NCBI RefSeq assembly: GCF_018760365.1
Contig: NZ_JAHIAB010000001.1
Location: forward strand, 327,813-391,812
Length of the DNA stretch: 64,000 bases
DNA from: Pseudooceanicola endophyticus
GTDB lineage: Bacteria > Pseudomonadota > Alphaproteobacteria > Rhodobacterales > Rhodobacteraceae
Direction: 5' to 3'
Positions 9,057 through 18,407 of the stretch are shown here, piece by piece. Each line of letters starts with the position of its first letter. The first letter of the stretch is position 1. The position numbers and the translations under genes are program-made. The notes beneath the pieces were generated by a model that was not told the origin of the DNA, ran no database searches, and was given only the letters and a program-made list of their open reading frames with translations.

Positions 9057-9463
9057 AACGGCGCGGCATGATCCTGATCTGGGGCGTGCTGGGCGTCTCG
9101 CTGCTGCTCAATGCTGCCAGCGTCGGCGTGCTGATGCGGCTGAATACCCTGCGCAACATGCTGAACGGGGAAAGCGGCGGGCTCAGCTCGGTCTTCGATG
9201 ATCACACCCGCGCCGCCGTCTTTTCCGAGATGAGGCGCGATCCGGAAGCCTTACGGGACGGTCTGGAGGCCCTGGGCCAGGCCCGTTCGGAGATGTTTGC
9301 CGCCGCTGCGGACCGGCCCTATGACCGCGCCCGGGTCGAGGCCGCCATGGCCCGGGTCCGAGACGCCACCGCCGCCCTTCAGAAAGAGGGCCAGGACCGG
9401 CTTATCGTGGCCTTCGACAAGGCCGCCGGCCTAGACGGCACGGAGGACAGCGGCGGGAACTAG
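9053..9463 (+). CDS. CnrX/ZraP-like periplasmic sensor (heavy-metal resistance fold)
   Basis: 136 residues: an N-terminal membrane anchor (about 7-28, MILIWGVLGVSLLLNAASVG) and then a periplasmic, fully helical domain rich in Arg, Glu and Ala. Residues 55-125 follow the DPEALRDGLEALGQARSEM ... RVEAAMARVRDATAALQKE pattern of the Metal_resist/Spy-CpxP helical hairpin. Only one His and no Cys are present in the domain, so classical Ni/Co ligands are poorly represented; it may sense something other than those metals. It is translationally coupled to the presumptive anti-sigma gene. Confidence is moderate for fold, low for ligand. Confidence 0.68.
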   Translation: MKRRGMILIWGVLGVSLLLNAASVGVLMRLNTLRNMLNGESGGLSSVFDDHTRAAVFSEMRRDPEALRDGLEALGQARSEMFAAAADRPYDRARVEAAMARVRDATAALQKEGQDRLIVAFDKAAGLDGTEDSGGN

Positions 9464-9483
9464 GCCCGCCGCCGCCTGCCGGA

Positions 9484-10758
9484 TCAGTGCACCCGCGCCT
9501 TGATCCGGCGCACCATCCACCACACGCCCGCCACCACGAGGGGCGTCAGGCAGGCCAGCAGCAGGCCCTTCGAGACATGCAGCGCCTCGGCCACCGGGTA
9601 GGTCAGGTAGCCCGCCAGCGACACGGCATAATAGCTGATCGCCACCACCGAGAGCCCCTCGACCGTCTCCTGAAGCCGCAGTTGCAGATCCGCGCGCCGG
9701 TCCATCGAGGCCAGAACCGCCTGGTTCTGCGCGCTGCGTTCGACATCGACGCGGGTACGCAGCAGTTCACCGGCGCGGATCGCGCGGTCCGACATGGCCT
9801 GCAGGCGGGCCTCGGCGGCCACGACCGTGCGCATCGCGGGCTCGTAGCGGCGCATCATGAACTCTCCGAAGGTCTGGCGACCCCGGAAACGTTCCTCGCG
9901 CAGCATGTTGACCCGTTCATGCACGATGGCGGCATAGGCCTTGGTGGCGGCCAGCCGGTAGGCCGCCTGGGCGGCGTGGTTCTCGACCTCCGCCGAAACC
10001 GACAGCAGCGAGGCCAGCGTGACCTCGGGCTTCGTCGCGGCCTCGCGCATGGCGGCGATCAGCTCGGTCAGCTCGACGTCGATGCGCGACAGTTCCGGGC
10101 CCATGTCGCGCACCCGCGCGAGGCCCAGCATCGACATCGCCTTGTAGGTCTCGACCTCGCAGAGGCGCTGGACCAGCCGACCGATGCGATGGGCGCCGAT
10201 GCTGGGATCGGTGAAGACGGCAAAGCGCATGTGCCCGGCCGGATCGATGCGGAAATCGCCCGCGATCACGCCGCCGCGTTCCAGCACATGGGCGGTGGCC
10301 AGGCTTTCGCCGACGAACCATTCGTCGATCAGCCGGTGCACCTCTTCCTCTGCCGGCAGCGGCGCCACGCGCAGCAGCGCCGAGGTCACGCGTTCGCCCG
10401 GCGCGGCTTCCAGCCAGTCGGCGGGGAAGACCTCGAACTCGGCGGGATCGAAGGCCCGCTCGGGCAGCACCGGAGAGAACATCGTGTAGGTCACGAATTC
10501 CGTGTGGCTTTCCCATTTCAGCACGTGGCGCCCCAGCTGGCCGGACCAGTGGGTGGCCTCGGGGCTGGGATGGCTGGCCCCGTGGCGGTCCAGCAGGTCA
10601 AGCAGATGCGCCCGTTCGGCGGCGCGGTCGCGCGGCGAATCCTCGGGCGCCATGACGGCGAGGTAGGCCACGCTGCAGGGCGCGGTCAGGGTCGGGAAGG
10701 GACGCGCGTGCAGCTCGTTGGCGAGCGCGTAGCGCAGGGGATGGTCCAGCAGGGTCAT
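9484..10758 (-). CDS. DUF3422 family membrane-anchored protein
   Basis: 424 residues from ATG 10758, which has a GAGGAGG site; an open frame continues 49 codons upstream but lacks family similarity. The start block HPLRYALANELHARPFP is characteristic of DUF3422. The body is mainly helical with coiled-coil tendency at about 230-380. Two hydrophobic helices close the protein (about 375-415: VVAISYYAVSLAGYL and GLLLACLTPLVVAGVWWMV), giving a C-terminal membrane anchor. Function is unknown for the family. It sits downstream of pntAB on the same strand, separated by two strong hairpins. Confidence 0.82.
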   Translation of the reverse strand: MTLLDHPLRYALANELHARPFPTLTAPCSVAYLAVMAPEDSPRDRAAERAHLLDLLDRHGASHPSPEATHWSGQLGRHVLKWESHTEFVTYTMFSPVLPERAFDPAEFEVFPADWLEAAPGERVTSALLRVAPLPAEEEVHRLIDEWFVGESLATAHVLERGGVIAGDFRIDPAGHMRFAVFTDPSIGAHRIGRLVQRLCEVETYKAMSMLGLARVRDMGPELSRIDVELTELIAAMREAATKPEVTLASLLSVSAEVENHAAQAAYRLAATKAYAAIVHERVNMLREERFRGRQTFGEFMMRRYEPAMRTVVAAEARLQAMSDRAIRAGELLRTRVDVERSAQNQAVLASMDRRADLQLRLQETVEGLSVVAISYYAVSLAGYLTYPVAEALHVSKGLLLACLTPLVVAGVWWMVRRIKARVH

Positions 10759-10858
10759 GGCCTCCTCGTGGCACGTGATCCCCGAGGGATAGCGGCCCCG
10801 CGCGACGGAGGGAAGGCATTTCCCGTTACAAATCAGTGATTTGACGGAATACCTTTGC

Positions 10859-10905
10859 ATGCGGGGGTACACCTGCCCGCGCATCCGGCAGGCGTACCCC
10901 CGCAT
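10859..10905. repeat. Large perfect-looking hairpin, 19-base arms
   Basis: Arms 10859-10877 and 10887-10905 are complementary at 18 of 19 positions around a 9-base loop; the core is GCGGGGGTAC / GTACCCCCGC. It lies about 100 bp before the DUF3422 start and just beyond the pntB terminator. It has no T-run, so it is not a simple intrinsic terminator. It could be a BIME/REP-like unit, an operator, or a transcript stabiliser. Confidence 0.8.
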
Positions 10906-10910
10906 ACGCG

Positions 10911-10937
10911 AAAGGGGCCCCGGTTTCCCGGAGCCCC
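10911..10937 (-). terminator. Intrinsic terminator-like hairpin after pntB
   Basis: On the - strand GGGGCTCCGG, a GAAA loop and CCGGGGCCCC form a 10-bp stem with one mismatch, followed by TTT. It lies about 23 bp after the pntB stop. Confidence 0.65.
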
Positions 10938-10960
10938 CTGATGCCTGACTGTCGCGCGGA

Positions 10961-12394
10961 TCAGCTGATCTTGGTGACCAGATCGCCGATCGAGGATTTC
11001 GCGTCGCCGTAGTACATCATCGTGTTTTCCTTGTAGAACAGCGGGTTCTCGATGCCCGAGTAACCGGTGCCCTGACCGCGCTTGGACACGAAGACCTGCT
11101 TGGCCTTCCAGACCTCCAGCACCGGCATGCCGGCGATGGGGCTGCCCGGATCTTCCTGTGCGGCGGGGTTCACGATGTCGTTCGAGCCGATCACGATCAC
11201 CACGTCGGTATCCGGGAAGTCCTCGTTGATCTCGTCCATTTCCATGACGATGTCGTAGGGGACCTTGGCCTCGGCCAGCAGCACGTTCATGTGCCCCGGC
11301 AGACGGCCCGCAACCGGGTGGATCGCGAAGCGCACGTTCTTGCCCTTTGCCCGCAGCTTGCGGGTCAGTTCGGCAACGTTCTGCTGGGCCTGCGCAACCG
11401 CCATGCCGTAGCCCGGCACGATGATGACGCTGTCGGCATCTTCCAGCGCGGACACGACGCCGTCGACCTCGATCGGCTTCTGCTCGCCCTCGACTTCCAT
11501 CGCGGGGCCCGCGGTGGTGCCGAAGCCGCCCAGGATCACCGAGACGAAGCTGCGGTTCATCGCCTTGCACATGATGTAGGACAGGATCGCCCCGGAGGAG
11601 CCCACCAGCGCGCCCACCACGATCAGCAGGTCGTTGCCAAGGCTGAAGCCGATGGCCGCCGCCGCCCAGCCCGAGTAGCTGTTCAGCATCGAGACCACGA
11701 CGGGCATGTCGGCGCCGCCGATGCCCATGATCAGGTGGTAGCCGATGAACAGCGCCGCCAGCGTCATCAGGAACAGCGGGAAGAAGCCGCCGGTCGAGAA
11801 GTACCAGATCAGGCAGAGCACGGCGATTGCCGCCGCACCTGCGTTCAGCAGGTGACCGCCCGGCAGCTTGGTGGCCTTGGAGCCGACCTTGCCCGCGAGC
11901 TTGCCGTAGGCGATGATCGAGCCGGTGAAGGTCACCGCACCGATGAAGACGCCGAGGAACAGTTCCACCCGCAGGATGTTCTGCTCGACCGGGGTCTTGT
12001 GTGCGAGGATCGCGGCAAAGCCCTTCAGGCCCTCATAGGTGGCCGGGTCCATGCCCAGCACGTGATGTAGCTCGAAATGGGCGTTGTAGCCGACGAAGAC
12101 CGCCGCCAGACCCACCAGGGAGTGCATGGCCGCAACCAGCTGCGGCATCTCGGTCATCTCGACCTTCTTGGCGACGTACCAGCCGATCAGGCCGCCCGCC
12201 GCGATCAGGATGAGCGAGAGCAGCCAGAGGCCCGCGCCCGGGCCGATCAGCGTGGCGAAGATCGCCAGCGCCATGCCCGCAATGCCGTACCACACGGCGC
12301 GCTTGGCGCTTTCCTGGCCCGACAGACCGCCCAGCGACAGGATGATGAGGATGGCGGAGACGACATAGGCCGCCGTCGTGAATCCGAATTCCAT
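10961..12394 (-). CDS. pntB: NAD(P) transhydrogenase subunit beta
   Basis: 477 residues; the NADP(H)-binding and main membrane subunit of proton-translocating transhydrogenase, which uses the proton gradient to make NADPH from NADH. The N-terminal two thirds hold about nine membrane helices (from [19 protein letters not shown]). The C-terminal domain III (about 290-477) has the NADP site [10 protein letters not shown] and the conserved loop [20 protein letters not shown]. Length is normal. It follows pntA by 13 bp, forming a pntAB operon, and ends before a terminator-like hairpin. Confidence 0.96.
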   Translation of the reverse strand: MEFGFTTAAYVVSAILIILSLGGLSGQESAKRAVWYGIAGMALAIFATLIGPGAGLWLLSLILIAAGGLIGWYVAKKVEMTEMPQLVAAMHSLVGLAAVFVGYNAHFELHHVLGMDPATYEGLKGFAAILAHKTPVEQNILRVELFLGVFIGAVTFTGSIIAYGKLAGKVGSKATKLPGGHLLNAGAAAIAVLCLIWYFSTGGFFPLFLMTLAALFIGYHLIMGIGGADMPVVVSMLNSYSGWAAAAIGFSLGNDLLIVVGALVGSSGAILSYIMCKAMNRSFVSVILGGFGTTAGPAMEVEGEQKPIEVDGVVSALEDADSVIIVPGYGMAVAQAQQNVAELTRKLRAKGKNVRFAIHPVAGRLPGHMNVLLAEAKVPYDIVMEMDEINEDFPDTDVVIVIGSNDIVNPAAQEDPGSPIAGMPVLEVWKAKQVFVSKRGQGTGYSGIENPLFYKENTMMYYGDAKSSIGDLVTKIS

Positions 12395-12407
12395 GGTCTA
12401 TCGCTCC

Positions 12408-13982
12408 TCAGGACTTCTGGAACATGGCGAGCATGCGCCGGGTGACGAGGAAGCCGCCGAAGATGTTGATGCCGGCCATGAAGACCGACAGCGCCCCCAG
12501 CAGGATCACGATCCAGCTCCCCGAGCCGATCTGCATCAGCGCGCCGAGGATGATGATCGAGGAGATCGCGTTGGTGACCGCCATCAGCGGGGTGTGCAGG
12601 CTGTGCGAGACGTTCCAGATCACCTGGAAGCCCACGAAGACCGACAGCACGAAGACGATGAAGTGCTGCATGAAGCTGGCCGGCGCCACCAGGCCCACCG
12701 CCAGCAGCAGTACGGCGCCGATCACGATCAGGCTGACCTGGGTCTTGGTCTGCTTCTTGAAGGCGGCCACTTCCTGCGCGCGCTTCTCTTCCGGGGTCAG
12801 TTCCGGTTCCTTGGGCTTGGGCTTCTGCGCCGCGATCGCGGCCACTTTCAGCGGCGGCGGCGGGAAGGTGATCTCGCCCTCGCGGGTGACCGTAGCCGAG
12901 CGGATCACGTCATCTTCCATGTTGTGGTTGATGACGCCGTCCTTCTCGGGGGTCAGGTCGGCCAGCAGGTGACGCACGTTGGTCGAGTAGAGGCTGGAGG
13001 CCTGCGCCGCCATCCGGCTGGGGAAGTCGGTGTAGCCGATGATGATGACGCCGTTGTCGGTGACGACACGTTCGTCCGGGACGGTGCCCTCGGCGTTGCC
13101 GCCGCGTTCCGCCGCCAGGTCGACGATGACCGAGCCCGGCTTCATGCTGGCGATCATGTCTTCCAGCCAGAGCTTGGGCGCGGGGCGGTTCGGGATCAGC
13201 GCGGTGGTGATCACGATGTCCATCTGCGGCGCGATCTCGCGGAACTTCGCCAGCTGGGCCTCGCGGAATTCCGGAGAGGAAACAGAGGCATAGCCACCCG
13301 AGGACGCGCCATCCGCCTGTTCTTCCTCGAAGTCGAGGTAGACGAATTCGGCGCCCATGGATTCGACCTGCTCGGCCACTTCGGGGCGCACGTCGAAGGC
13401 ATATGTGATCGCGCCCAGAGAGGTCGCGGTGCCGATGGCGGCAAGCCCTGCCACGCCGGCGCCGACGATCAGCACCTTGGCGGGCGGCACCTTGCCGGCG
13501 GCGGTGATCTGGCCGGTGAAGAAGCGGCCGTAGTTGTTGCCGGCCTCGATCACGGCACGGTAGCCGGCGATGTTGGCCATGGACGACAGCGCGTCCATCT
13601 TCTGCGCGCGGCTGATGCGCGGGATCATCTCCATGGCCAGGACGGTGGCGCCCTGCTCCTTGCAGAGCTCCAGCAGCTCACCGTTGCCGGCCGGGTTGAA
13701 GAAGCTGATCAGCGTCTGATCCTTGCGCAGCAGCTTCGCTTCCTCGTCGGAGGGCGCGCGCACCTTGGCAATGACATCCGCCGCCGCATAGAGCGCCTCG
13801 CGGCTCTCGGCCACTTCGACGCCGGCTTCCTTGTAGGCTGCGTCCGAGAAGCCGGCCTTGTCGCCGGCGCCTGTCTCGATGATGCACGCGTGGCCCAGCT
13901 TCTGCAGTTGCAGAGCCGAGTCCGGGGTCATCGCGACTCGCGCCTCGCCCTCGAACACTTCTCTTGGCGTTCCGATTTTCAC
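12408..13982 (-). CDS. pntA: NAD(P) transhydrogenase subunit alpha (single chain)
   Basis: 524 residues from GTG 13982, chosen because AGGGGG lies about 10 bases upstream and the family start ([20 protein letters not shown]) begins there; an earlier in-frame start adds 8 residues without support. Domain I (about 1-380) binds NAD(H), with the Rossmann segment [18 protein letters not shown] near 170. The C-terminal part (about 410-520) holds four membrane helices. Some alphaproteobacteria split this protein into PntAA and PntAB; here it is fused. A TGCGCAA dyad lies about 70-90 bp upstream and may control it. Confidence 0.95.
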   Translation of the reverse strand: MKIGTPREVFEGEARVAMTPDSALQLQKLGHACIIETGAGDKAGFSDAAYKEAGVEVAESREALYAAADVIAKVRAPSDEEAKLLRKDQTLISFFNPAGNGELLELCKEQGATVLAMEMIPRISRAQKMDALSSMANIAGYRAVIEAGNNYGRFFTGQITAAGKVPPAKVLIVGAGVAGLAAIGTATSLGAITYAFDVRPEVAEQVESMGAEFVYLDFEEEQADGASSGGYASVSSPEFREAQLAKFREIAPQMDIVITTALIPNRPAPKLWLEDMIASMKPGSVIVDLAAERGGNAEGTVPDERVVTDNGVIIIGYTDFPSRMAAQASSLYSTNVRHLLADLTPEKDGVINHNMEDDVIRSATVTREGEITFPPPPLKVAAIAAQKPKPKEPELTPEEKRAQEVAAFKKQTKTQVSLIVIGAVLLLAVGLVAPASFMQHFIVFVLSVFVGFQVIWNVSHSLHTPLMAVTNAISSIIILGALMQIGSGSWIVILLGALSVFMAGINIFGGFLVTRRMLAMFQKS

Positions 13983-14051
13983 CTGTGTCGTCCCCCTTCT
14001 GAACAACGCTGAATGAATGTGCCGGGTTACCCCGGGCGGTACAGAAAAACG

Positions 14052-14070
14052 TGCGCAACAATATTGCGCA
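14052..14070. promoter_or_regulatory. TGCGCAA-N5-TTGCGCA dyad upstream of pntA
   Basis: Perfect 7-base inverted repeat (TGCGCAA, CAATA, TTGCGCA) in the unusually AT-rich leader of pntAB, 70 bp from the GTG start. Symmetry and position suggest an operator for a dimeric regulator. The regulator is unknown; related TGCGCA-containing dyads occur at 52618-52663 and 44488-44503. Confidence 0.5.
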
Positions 14071-14113
14071 ACCCTAAACGCAACTTAGTGCAAAACTGCC
14101 ACACCAATAGCAA

Positions 14114-14137
14114 CAAAGGGGCGACACTGCCCCTTTG
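14114..14137. other. 9-bp inverted repeat in the pntA leader region
   Basis: CAAAGGGGC, six bases, GCCCCTTTG: a perfect stem. It is about 285 bp after the C26 amidotransferase stop and 130 bp before pntA. The following bases on either strand are not a T-run, so it may be a weak terminator or part of the pntA control region. Confidence 0.5.
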
Positions 14138-14422
14138 CACGATACGGCCCGGTCCGGGCTGCACGATCTATCTCTCGGTGCCTTTCGTTTTGCGAATAGT
14201 TCTCCGTCCTTTTACTCGCGCTCCGAGAATACCAAGCCTCTCGGCAAGTACCACCGCGAAGCCACCGCTTCAGCTGCAACCCAGCTTTGCAGGAAGATCC
14301 GGGGTCATGGAATAGGCAAAATTGTCCCAGACCTGAGATTTTTTTTATATTCCGTAATGTGTTAGCGCAATCAAGCGCAGATCAGCCGATCCTGGTCCGC
14401 AGACCGGACTTCGGGCGCCCCC
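14138..14422. other. Non-coding, AT-richer gap between C26 gene and pntA
   Basis: I see no credible gene here. Composition is visibly lower in GC than the neighbours, with a run of eight T at about 14340 followed by TATATTCCG. Promoter elements for pntAB are likely to lie in this 285-bp stretch, but I cannot place a convincing -35/-10 pair. Confidence 0.5.
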
Positions 14423-15202
14423 TCAGGCAGAACGCAGGGCGGGACGGGCCCGCCGGTCGGATTGCCAGGCCCGGGCCGCCTGCCCCAGCCCCTCGAACAG
14501 CGGACGCGAGACCGGATCCTGGGCGGCATGGTATTCCGGGTGCCACTGCACCGCGAGCGTGTAGCCCGGCGCCCCTTCGACATAGGCGGCCTCGGGGGTG
14601 CCATCGGGGGCAAGCCCGTCGACGACAAAGCGCGTGCCGGCCTTGATCACCCCCTGCCCGTGCAGGGTGTTGGTCATCACCTCGCGGGCGCCCATCAGCT
14701 TGTGGAACACGCCGCCCTCCGTGAAACTGACCTTGTGGCGCAGGGCGAATTTCTCTTCCTGGGTACCATCGGGCGGCATCCGGTGGTTCATCCGGCCCGG
14801 CAGGTCGCGGATCTCGGGGTGCAGGGTCGATCCCATGGCAACGGCGACTTCCTGGAAGCCGCGGCAGATGCCCAGGAACGGCTGGCCGCGCTGCACGCAG
14901 GCCCGCACCAGCGGCAGGGTGATCGCATCGCGGGCGCGATCGAAGGTGCCGTGGGCGGCGGTCTCGTCCTCGCCGTATTCGGAGGGGTGCACGTTGGGCC
15001 GCCCGCCCGTCAGCACGAAGCCGTCGTAGGTTTCCAGCAGTTCCTCGACGGAAACATAGCGCGGATCGGCGGGGATCAGCGCGGGAATGCAGTCGCAGAC
15101 ATCCGAGACGGCCTCACAGTTCATGACCCCGCCGGCATGGGTGCGATAGCTCCCGTCGACCACGTGGAGATTGCTGATGATACCGATGAGGGGACGTGTC
15201 AT
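14423..15202 (-). CDS. Class-I glutamine amidotransferase-like hydrolase (peptidase C26)
   Basis: 259 residues from ATG 15202 (family start MTRPLIGIISNLHVVDGS). The catalytic triad is visible: Cys in FLGICRGFQEVAVAMG near 110 and His/Glu in AVQWHPEYHA near 232. C26 members of this size include PuuD, which hydrolyses gamma-glutamyl-GABA, and related gamma-glutamyl hydrolases. No putrescine or GABA genes adjoin, so the substrate is open. It is monocistronic by appearance, with long non-coding DNA on both sides. Confidence 0.87.
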   Translation of the reverse strand: MTRPLIGIISNLHVVDGSYRTHAGGVMNCEAVSDVCDCIPALIPADPRYVSVEELLETYDGFVLTGGRPNVHPSEYGEDETAAHGTFDRARDAITLPLVRACVQRGQPFLGICRGFQEVAVAMGSTLHPEIRDLPGRMNHRMPPDGTQEEKFALRHKVSFTEGGVFHKLMGAREVMTNTLHGQGVIKAGTRFVVDGLAPDGTPEAAYVEGAPGYTLAVQWHPEYHAAQDPVSRPLFEGLGQAARAWQSDRRARPALRSA

Positions 15203-15358
15203 GACTGTCTCGGGCTGCCTCGGGTTACCGGATGAAGGTAATATGTCCGGAGCATGAAAGAAACGTCTGAGGCTGTGCAGGGATGCACCACGACGTCGCG
15301 CCGCAGCTCGGTGCAGCAGAACCGGGCACATCGGCGCGCCGCCGGGGCGGCGGGCGGA

Positions 15359-15565
15359 TCATTGCAGGGCGGCGGCCTCGGTCGCGCTGCCCGCGTCGAT
15401 CTGGCCGATCAGCTGACCGACCCCCAGCAGCACCAGCACCAGCACCACCACCATGGCGCGCCAGATCGGCAGCGCCGGGCGCCCGGTCCGGTCCAGCGCG
15501 GCACGCATTTCCGCCTCGCGCAGTTCTTCCTGCGTTTGTTTGCTGTTTCTCGTGGTGTCGAACAT
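15359..15565 (-). CDS. Small single-span membrane protein, unknown function
   Basis: 68 residues from ATG 15565 (or 71 from ATG 15574). The N-terminal 30 residues are highly charged and helical (KQTQEELREAEMRAALDR). A single strong membrane helix follows (about 36-55, AMVVVLVLVLLGVGQLIGQI), then a short Ala/Glu tail. Such composition is hard to get by chance in an antisense shadow, and the frame lies in the gap between the C26 gene and pepN rather than over either. Its ribosome site is weak. No family recognised. Confidence 0.55.
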   Translation of the reverse strand: MFDTTRNSKQTQEELREAEMRAALDRTGRPALPIWRAMVVVLVLVLLGVGQLIGQIDAGSATEAAALQ

Positions 15566-15703
15566 CTTCTGCATTCCCGGGCCGCACGGCGGCGGCCCTG
15601 TCTGAGGGTCAACGCCTGGGTGTCCCGGATGTTCCCGCCGCTGCCCCCTTGCAATCCGCCCCCGCGAGGCGAAGATCTGGGGAAACACTCGAAAGGATGC
15701 CCC

Positions 15704-18268
15704 ATGAAGGATGCAGCCGCCGCCCAGACGGGCCAGACGATCTACCTTAGCGATTACACCCCGCCGGGCTGGCTTGTCGAGGATGTCTCGCTGACCTTCC
15801 GCCTTGCGCCCGATGCAACCCGGGTCCTGTCGCGCATCCGCTTTGCCCCGAACCCGGAGGGCACGCAGGACCGCTTCTTCCTGCATGGCGAGAAGCTGAA
15901 GCTGATCTCTGCCGCCATCGACGGCACCCCGGTCACCCCGGACATCACCCCCGAAGGGCTGAGCTGCGCGGTCCCCGAAGGCGCCTTCACCTGGGAGGCC
16001 GAGGTCGAGATCGCGCCGGCGCAGAACTTTGCGCTGGAAGGGCTCTACATGTCGAACGGCATGTACTGCACGCAATGCGAGGCCGAGGGCTTCCGCAAGA
16101 TCACCTACTATCCCGACCGTCCCGACGTGATGGCGACCTTCCATGTGCGCATCGAAAGCGACCTGCCGGTGATGCTGTCGAACGGCAACCCCATCGCCAG
16201 CGGCGAAGGCTGGGCGGAGTGGCACGATCCCTGGCCCAAACCCTCCTACCTGTTCGCGCTGGTGGCCGGAGAGCTGGTGAACCATCCCGATACCTTCACC
16301 ACGATGTCGGGCCGCGCGGTCGAGCTGAACATCTGGGTGCGCCCCGGCGACGAGGGCAAATGCGCCTTCGGCATGGAGGCCCTGAAGAAGTCGATGAAAT
16401 GGGACGAGGAGGTCTATGGCCGGGAATACGACCTCGACCTGTTCAACATCGTCGCGGTCGATGACTTCAACATGGGCGCGATGGAGAACAAGGGGCTGAA
16501 CATCTTCAACAGCTCCTGCGTGCTGGCCTCGCCCGAAACCTCGACGGATGCCAATTTCGAACGCATCGAGGCGATCATCGCCCATGAATATTTCCACAAC
16601 TGGACCGGCGACCGGATCACCTGCCGCGACTGGTTCCAGCTGTGCCTGAAGGAAGGGCTGACGGTGTTCCGCGATGCCTCCTTCACCGCCGACATGCGCT
16701 CCGAGCCGGTCAAGCGGATCTCGGACGTGATCACCCTGCGCGCGCGCCAGTTCCGCGAGGACAACGGCCCCCTCGCCCACCCCGTCCGCCCCGAGAGCTT
16801 CCAGGAGATCAACAACTTCTACACCGCGACCGTCTACGAAAAGGGCGCCGAGGTGATCGGGATGCTGAAGCTTCTGGTCGGCGATGAGGCCTATTTCAAG
16901 GCGCTCGATCTCTACTTCACCCGCCACGACGGCCAGGCCTGCACGATCGAGGACTGGCTGAAGGTCTTCGAGGATGCGACGGGCCGCGACCTGACCCAGT
17001 TCAAGCGCTGGTATTCCCAGGCCGGCACGCCGCGGCTGCATGTCACGGAAAGCTGGGACAACGGCACCTTCACGCTGCATTTCCGCCAGGAGACGCCGCC
17101 GACCCCCGGCCAGCCCTCGAAACAGCCCCAGGTGCTGCCCATCGCGGTGGGCCTGCTGGGCCCCAACGGCGACGAGGTGCTGCCCACCACCCTGCTGGAA
17201 ATGACGGAAGCCGAACAGAGCTTCTCCTTCGAGGGGCTGGGCGCGCGTCCCGTGCCCTCGATCCTACGCGGCTTCTCGGCCCCGGTGATCCTGCACCGCG
17301 AAACCGACAATGCCGAGCGCGCCTTCCTGCTGGCCCATGACACCGACCCCTACAACCGCTGGGAAGCGGGGCGCAGCCTGGCCAAGAACGCCCTGCTGCG
17401 GATGATCGCGGAAGGCATGGCGCCCGATGCCGCCTATCTCGACGCGCTGAAGACCCTGCTTGAGGACGAGACGCTGGACCCGGCCTTCCGCGCGCTGGCC
17501 ATGGCCCTGCCCTCCGAGGACGACCTGGCGCTGACCCTGTTCGAAGGCGGCACCACCCCCGACCCGCAGCGGATCTGGGAAAAGCGCGAGGAAATGCGCG
17601 AGGCGATGGCCCGCCACATGCCCGACCTGCTGGCGCGACTTTACGCAGCGCATCAGGTTACCGGCCCCTACAGCCCCGAGGCCGGCCCCGCCGCCGACCG
17701 CGCCCTGTCGAACGCCGCACTGGCGCTGCTGACCCGCCTCGACGGCGGCGAACGGGCGCGGGCGCAATATGCCGGCGCCGACAACATGACCCAGCAGCTG
17801 GCGGCACTCTCCTGCCTTCTGTCCATCGACGCCGGCGCGCAGGAGCTGCAATCCTTCTACGAACAGTGGCAGCATGACCGGCTGGTGATCGACAAGTGGT
17901 TCTCGCTCCAGGTCGGGCTGGCCCGCCCCGAGGATGCCGCCGCCACCGCCGAACGGCTGGCCGCGCACCCCGACTTCACCATGAAGAACCCGAACCGCTT
18001 CCGCGCGACCTTCGGCGCCCTCGCGATGAGCCCGGCCGGCTTCCACCATGCCTCGGGCAAGGGCTATGCGCTGCTGGCCGACTGGCTGAAGAAGCTCGAT
18101 CCGCTGAACCCGCAGACCACTGCGCGGATGTGCACCGCCTTCGAGACCTGGAAGCGCTACGACAGCGACCGACAGGCGATGATCCGCGAGGCGCTGGAAG
18201 GGATCCTCGCGCAGGACGGCCTGTCGCGCGACACCTCCGAGATGGTCAGCCGGATCCTGAACGGCTGA
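15704..18268 (+). CDS. pepN: Aminopeptidase N
   Basis: 854-residue M1 zinc aminopeptidase that removes N-terminal residues from peptides in the cytoplasm. The exopeptidase signature MGAMENKGLN is near 265 and the zinc site HEYFHNWTGD with the downstream Glu in LCLKEGLTV near 300-325. The C-terminal DUF3458/ARM-like region fills 440-854, the gammaproteobacterial/alphaproteobacterial PepN layout and length. I set the start at ATG 15704, with a GAAAGGA site; the frame stays open 150 codons upstream but without similarity. A strong terminator follows at 18319. Confidence 0.96.
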   Translation: MKDAAAAQTGQTIYLSDYTPPGWLVEDVSLTFRLAPDATRVLSRIRFAPNPEGTQDRFFLHGEKLKLISAAIDGTPVTPDITPEGLSCAVPEGAFTWEAEVEIAPAQNFALEGLYMSNGMYCTQCEAEGFRKITYYPDRPDVMATFHVRIESDLPVMLSNGNPIASGEGWAEWHDPWPKPSYLFALVAGELVNHPDTFTTMSGRAVELNIWVRPGDEGKCAFGMEALKKSMKWDEEVYGREYDLDLFNIVAVDDFNMGAMENKGLNIFNSSCVLASPETSTDANFERIEAIIAHEYFHNWTGDRITCRDWFQLCLKEGLTVFRDASFTADMRSEPVKRISDVITLRARQFREDNGPLAHPVRPESFQEINNFYTATVYEKGAEVIGMLKLLVGDEAYFKALDLYFTRHDGQACTIEDWLKVFEDATGRDLTQFKRWYSQAGTPRLHVTESWDNGTFTLHFRQETPPTPGQPSKQPQVLPIAVGLLGPNGDEVLPTTLLEMTEAEQSFSFEGLGARPVPSILRGFSAPVILHRETDNAERAFLLAHDTDPYNRWEAGRSLAKNALLRMIAEGMAPDAAYLDALKTLLEDETLDPAFRALAMALPSEDDLALTLFEGGTTPDPQRIWEKREEMREAMARHMPDLLARLYAAHQVTGPYSPEAGPAADRALSNAALALLTRLDGGERARAQYAGADNMTQQLAALSCLLSIDAGAQELQSFYEQWQHDRLVIDKWFSLQVGLARPEDAAATAERLAAHPDFTMKNPNRFRATFGALAMSPAGFHHASGKGYALLADWLKKLDPLNPQTTARMCTAFETWKRYDSDRQAMIREALEGILAQDGLSRDTSEMVSRILNG

Positions 18269-18318
18269 CGCCCCGGCTGCCTCGGATCGGGGCAGACCCC
18301 TGGCATGCATCACATGGG

Positions 18319-18340
18319 ACCGGCCCCTCGGGGCCGGTTT
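18319..18340 (+). terminator. Intrinsic terminator after pepN
   Basis: ACCGGCCCC, two-base turn TC, GGGGCCGGT followed by TTTCCCTTT, about 50 bp after the pepN stop. Confidence 0.75.
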
Positions 18341-18407
18341 CCCTTTGGGACCACCGCGCCTTCGCCCCAGGCTGATGCAAGGTACCAGCCATGCAGGAGG
18401 CCCCCCG

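Noticed and set aside
14007-14422. Foreign DNA island suggested by lower GC
   Set aside because: The stretch is non-coding and short, with no mobile genes or repeats at its ends; AT-rich promoter regions are enough to explain it.
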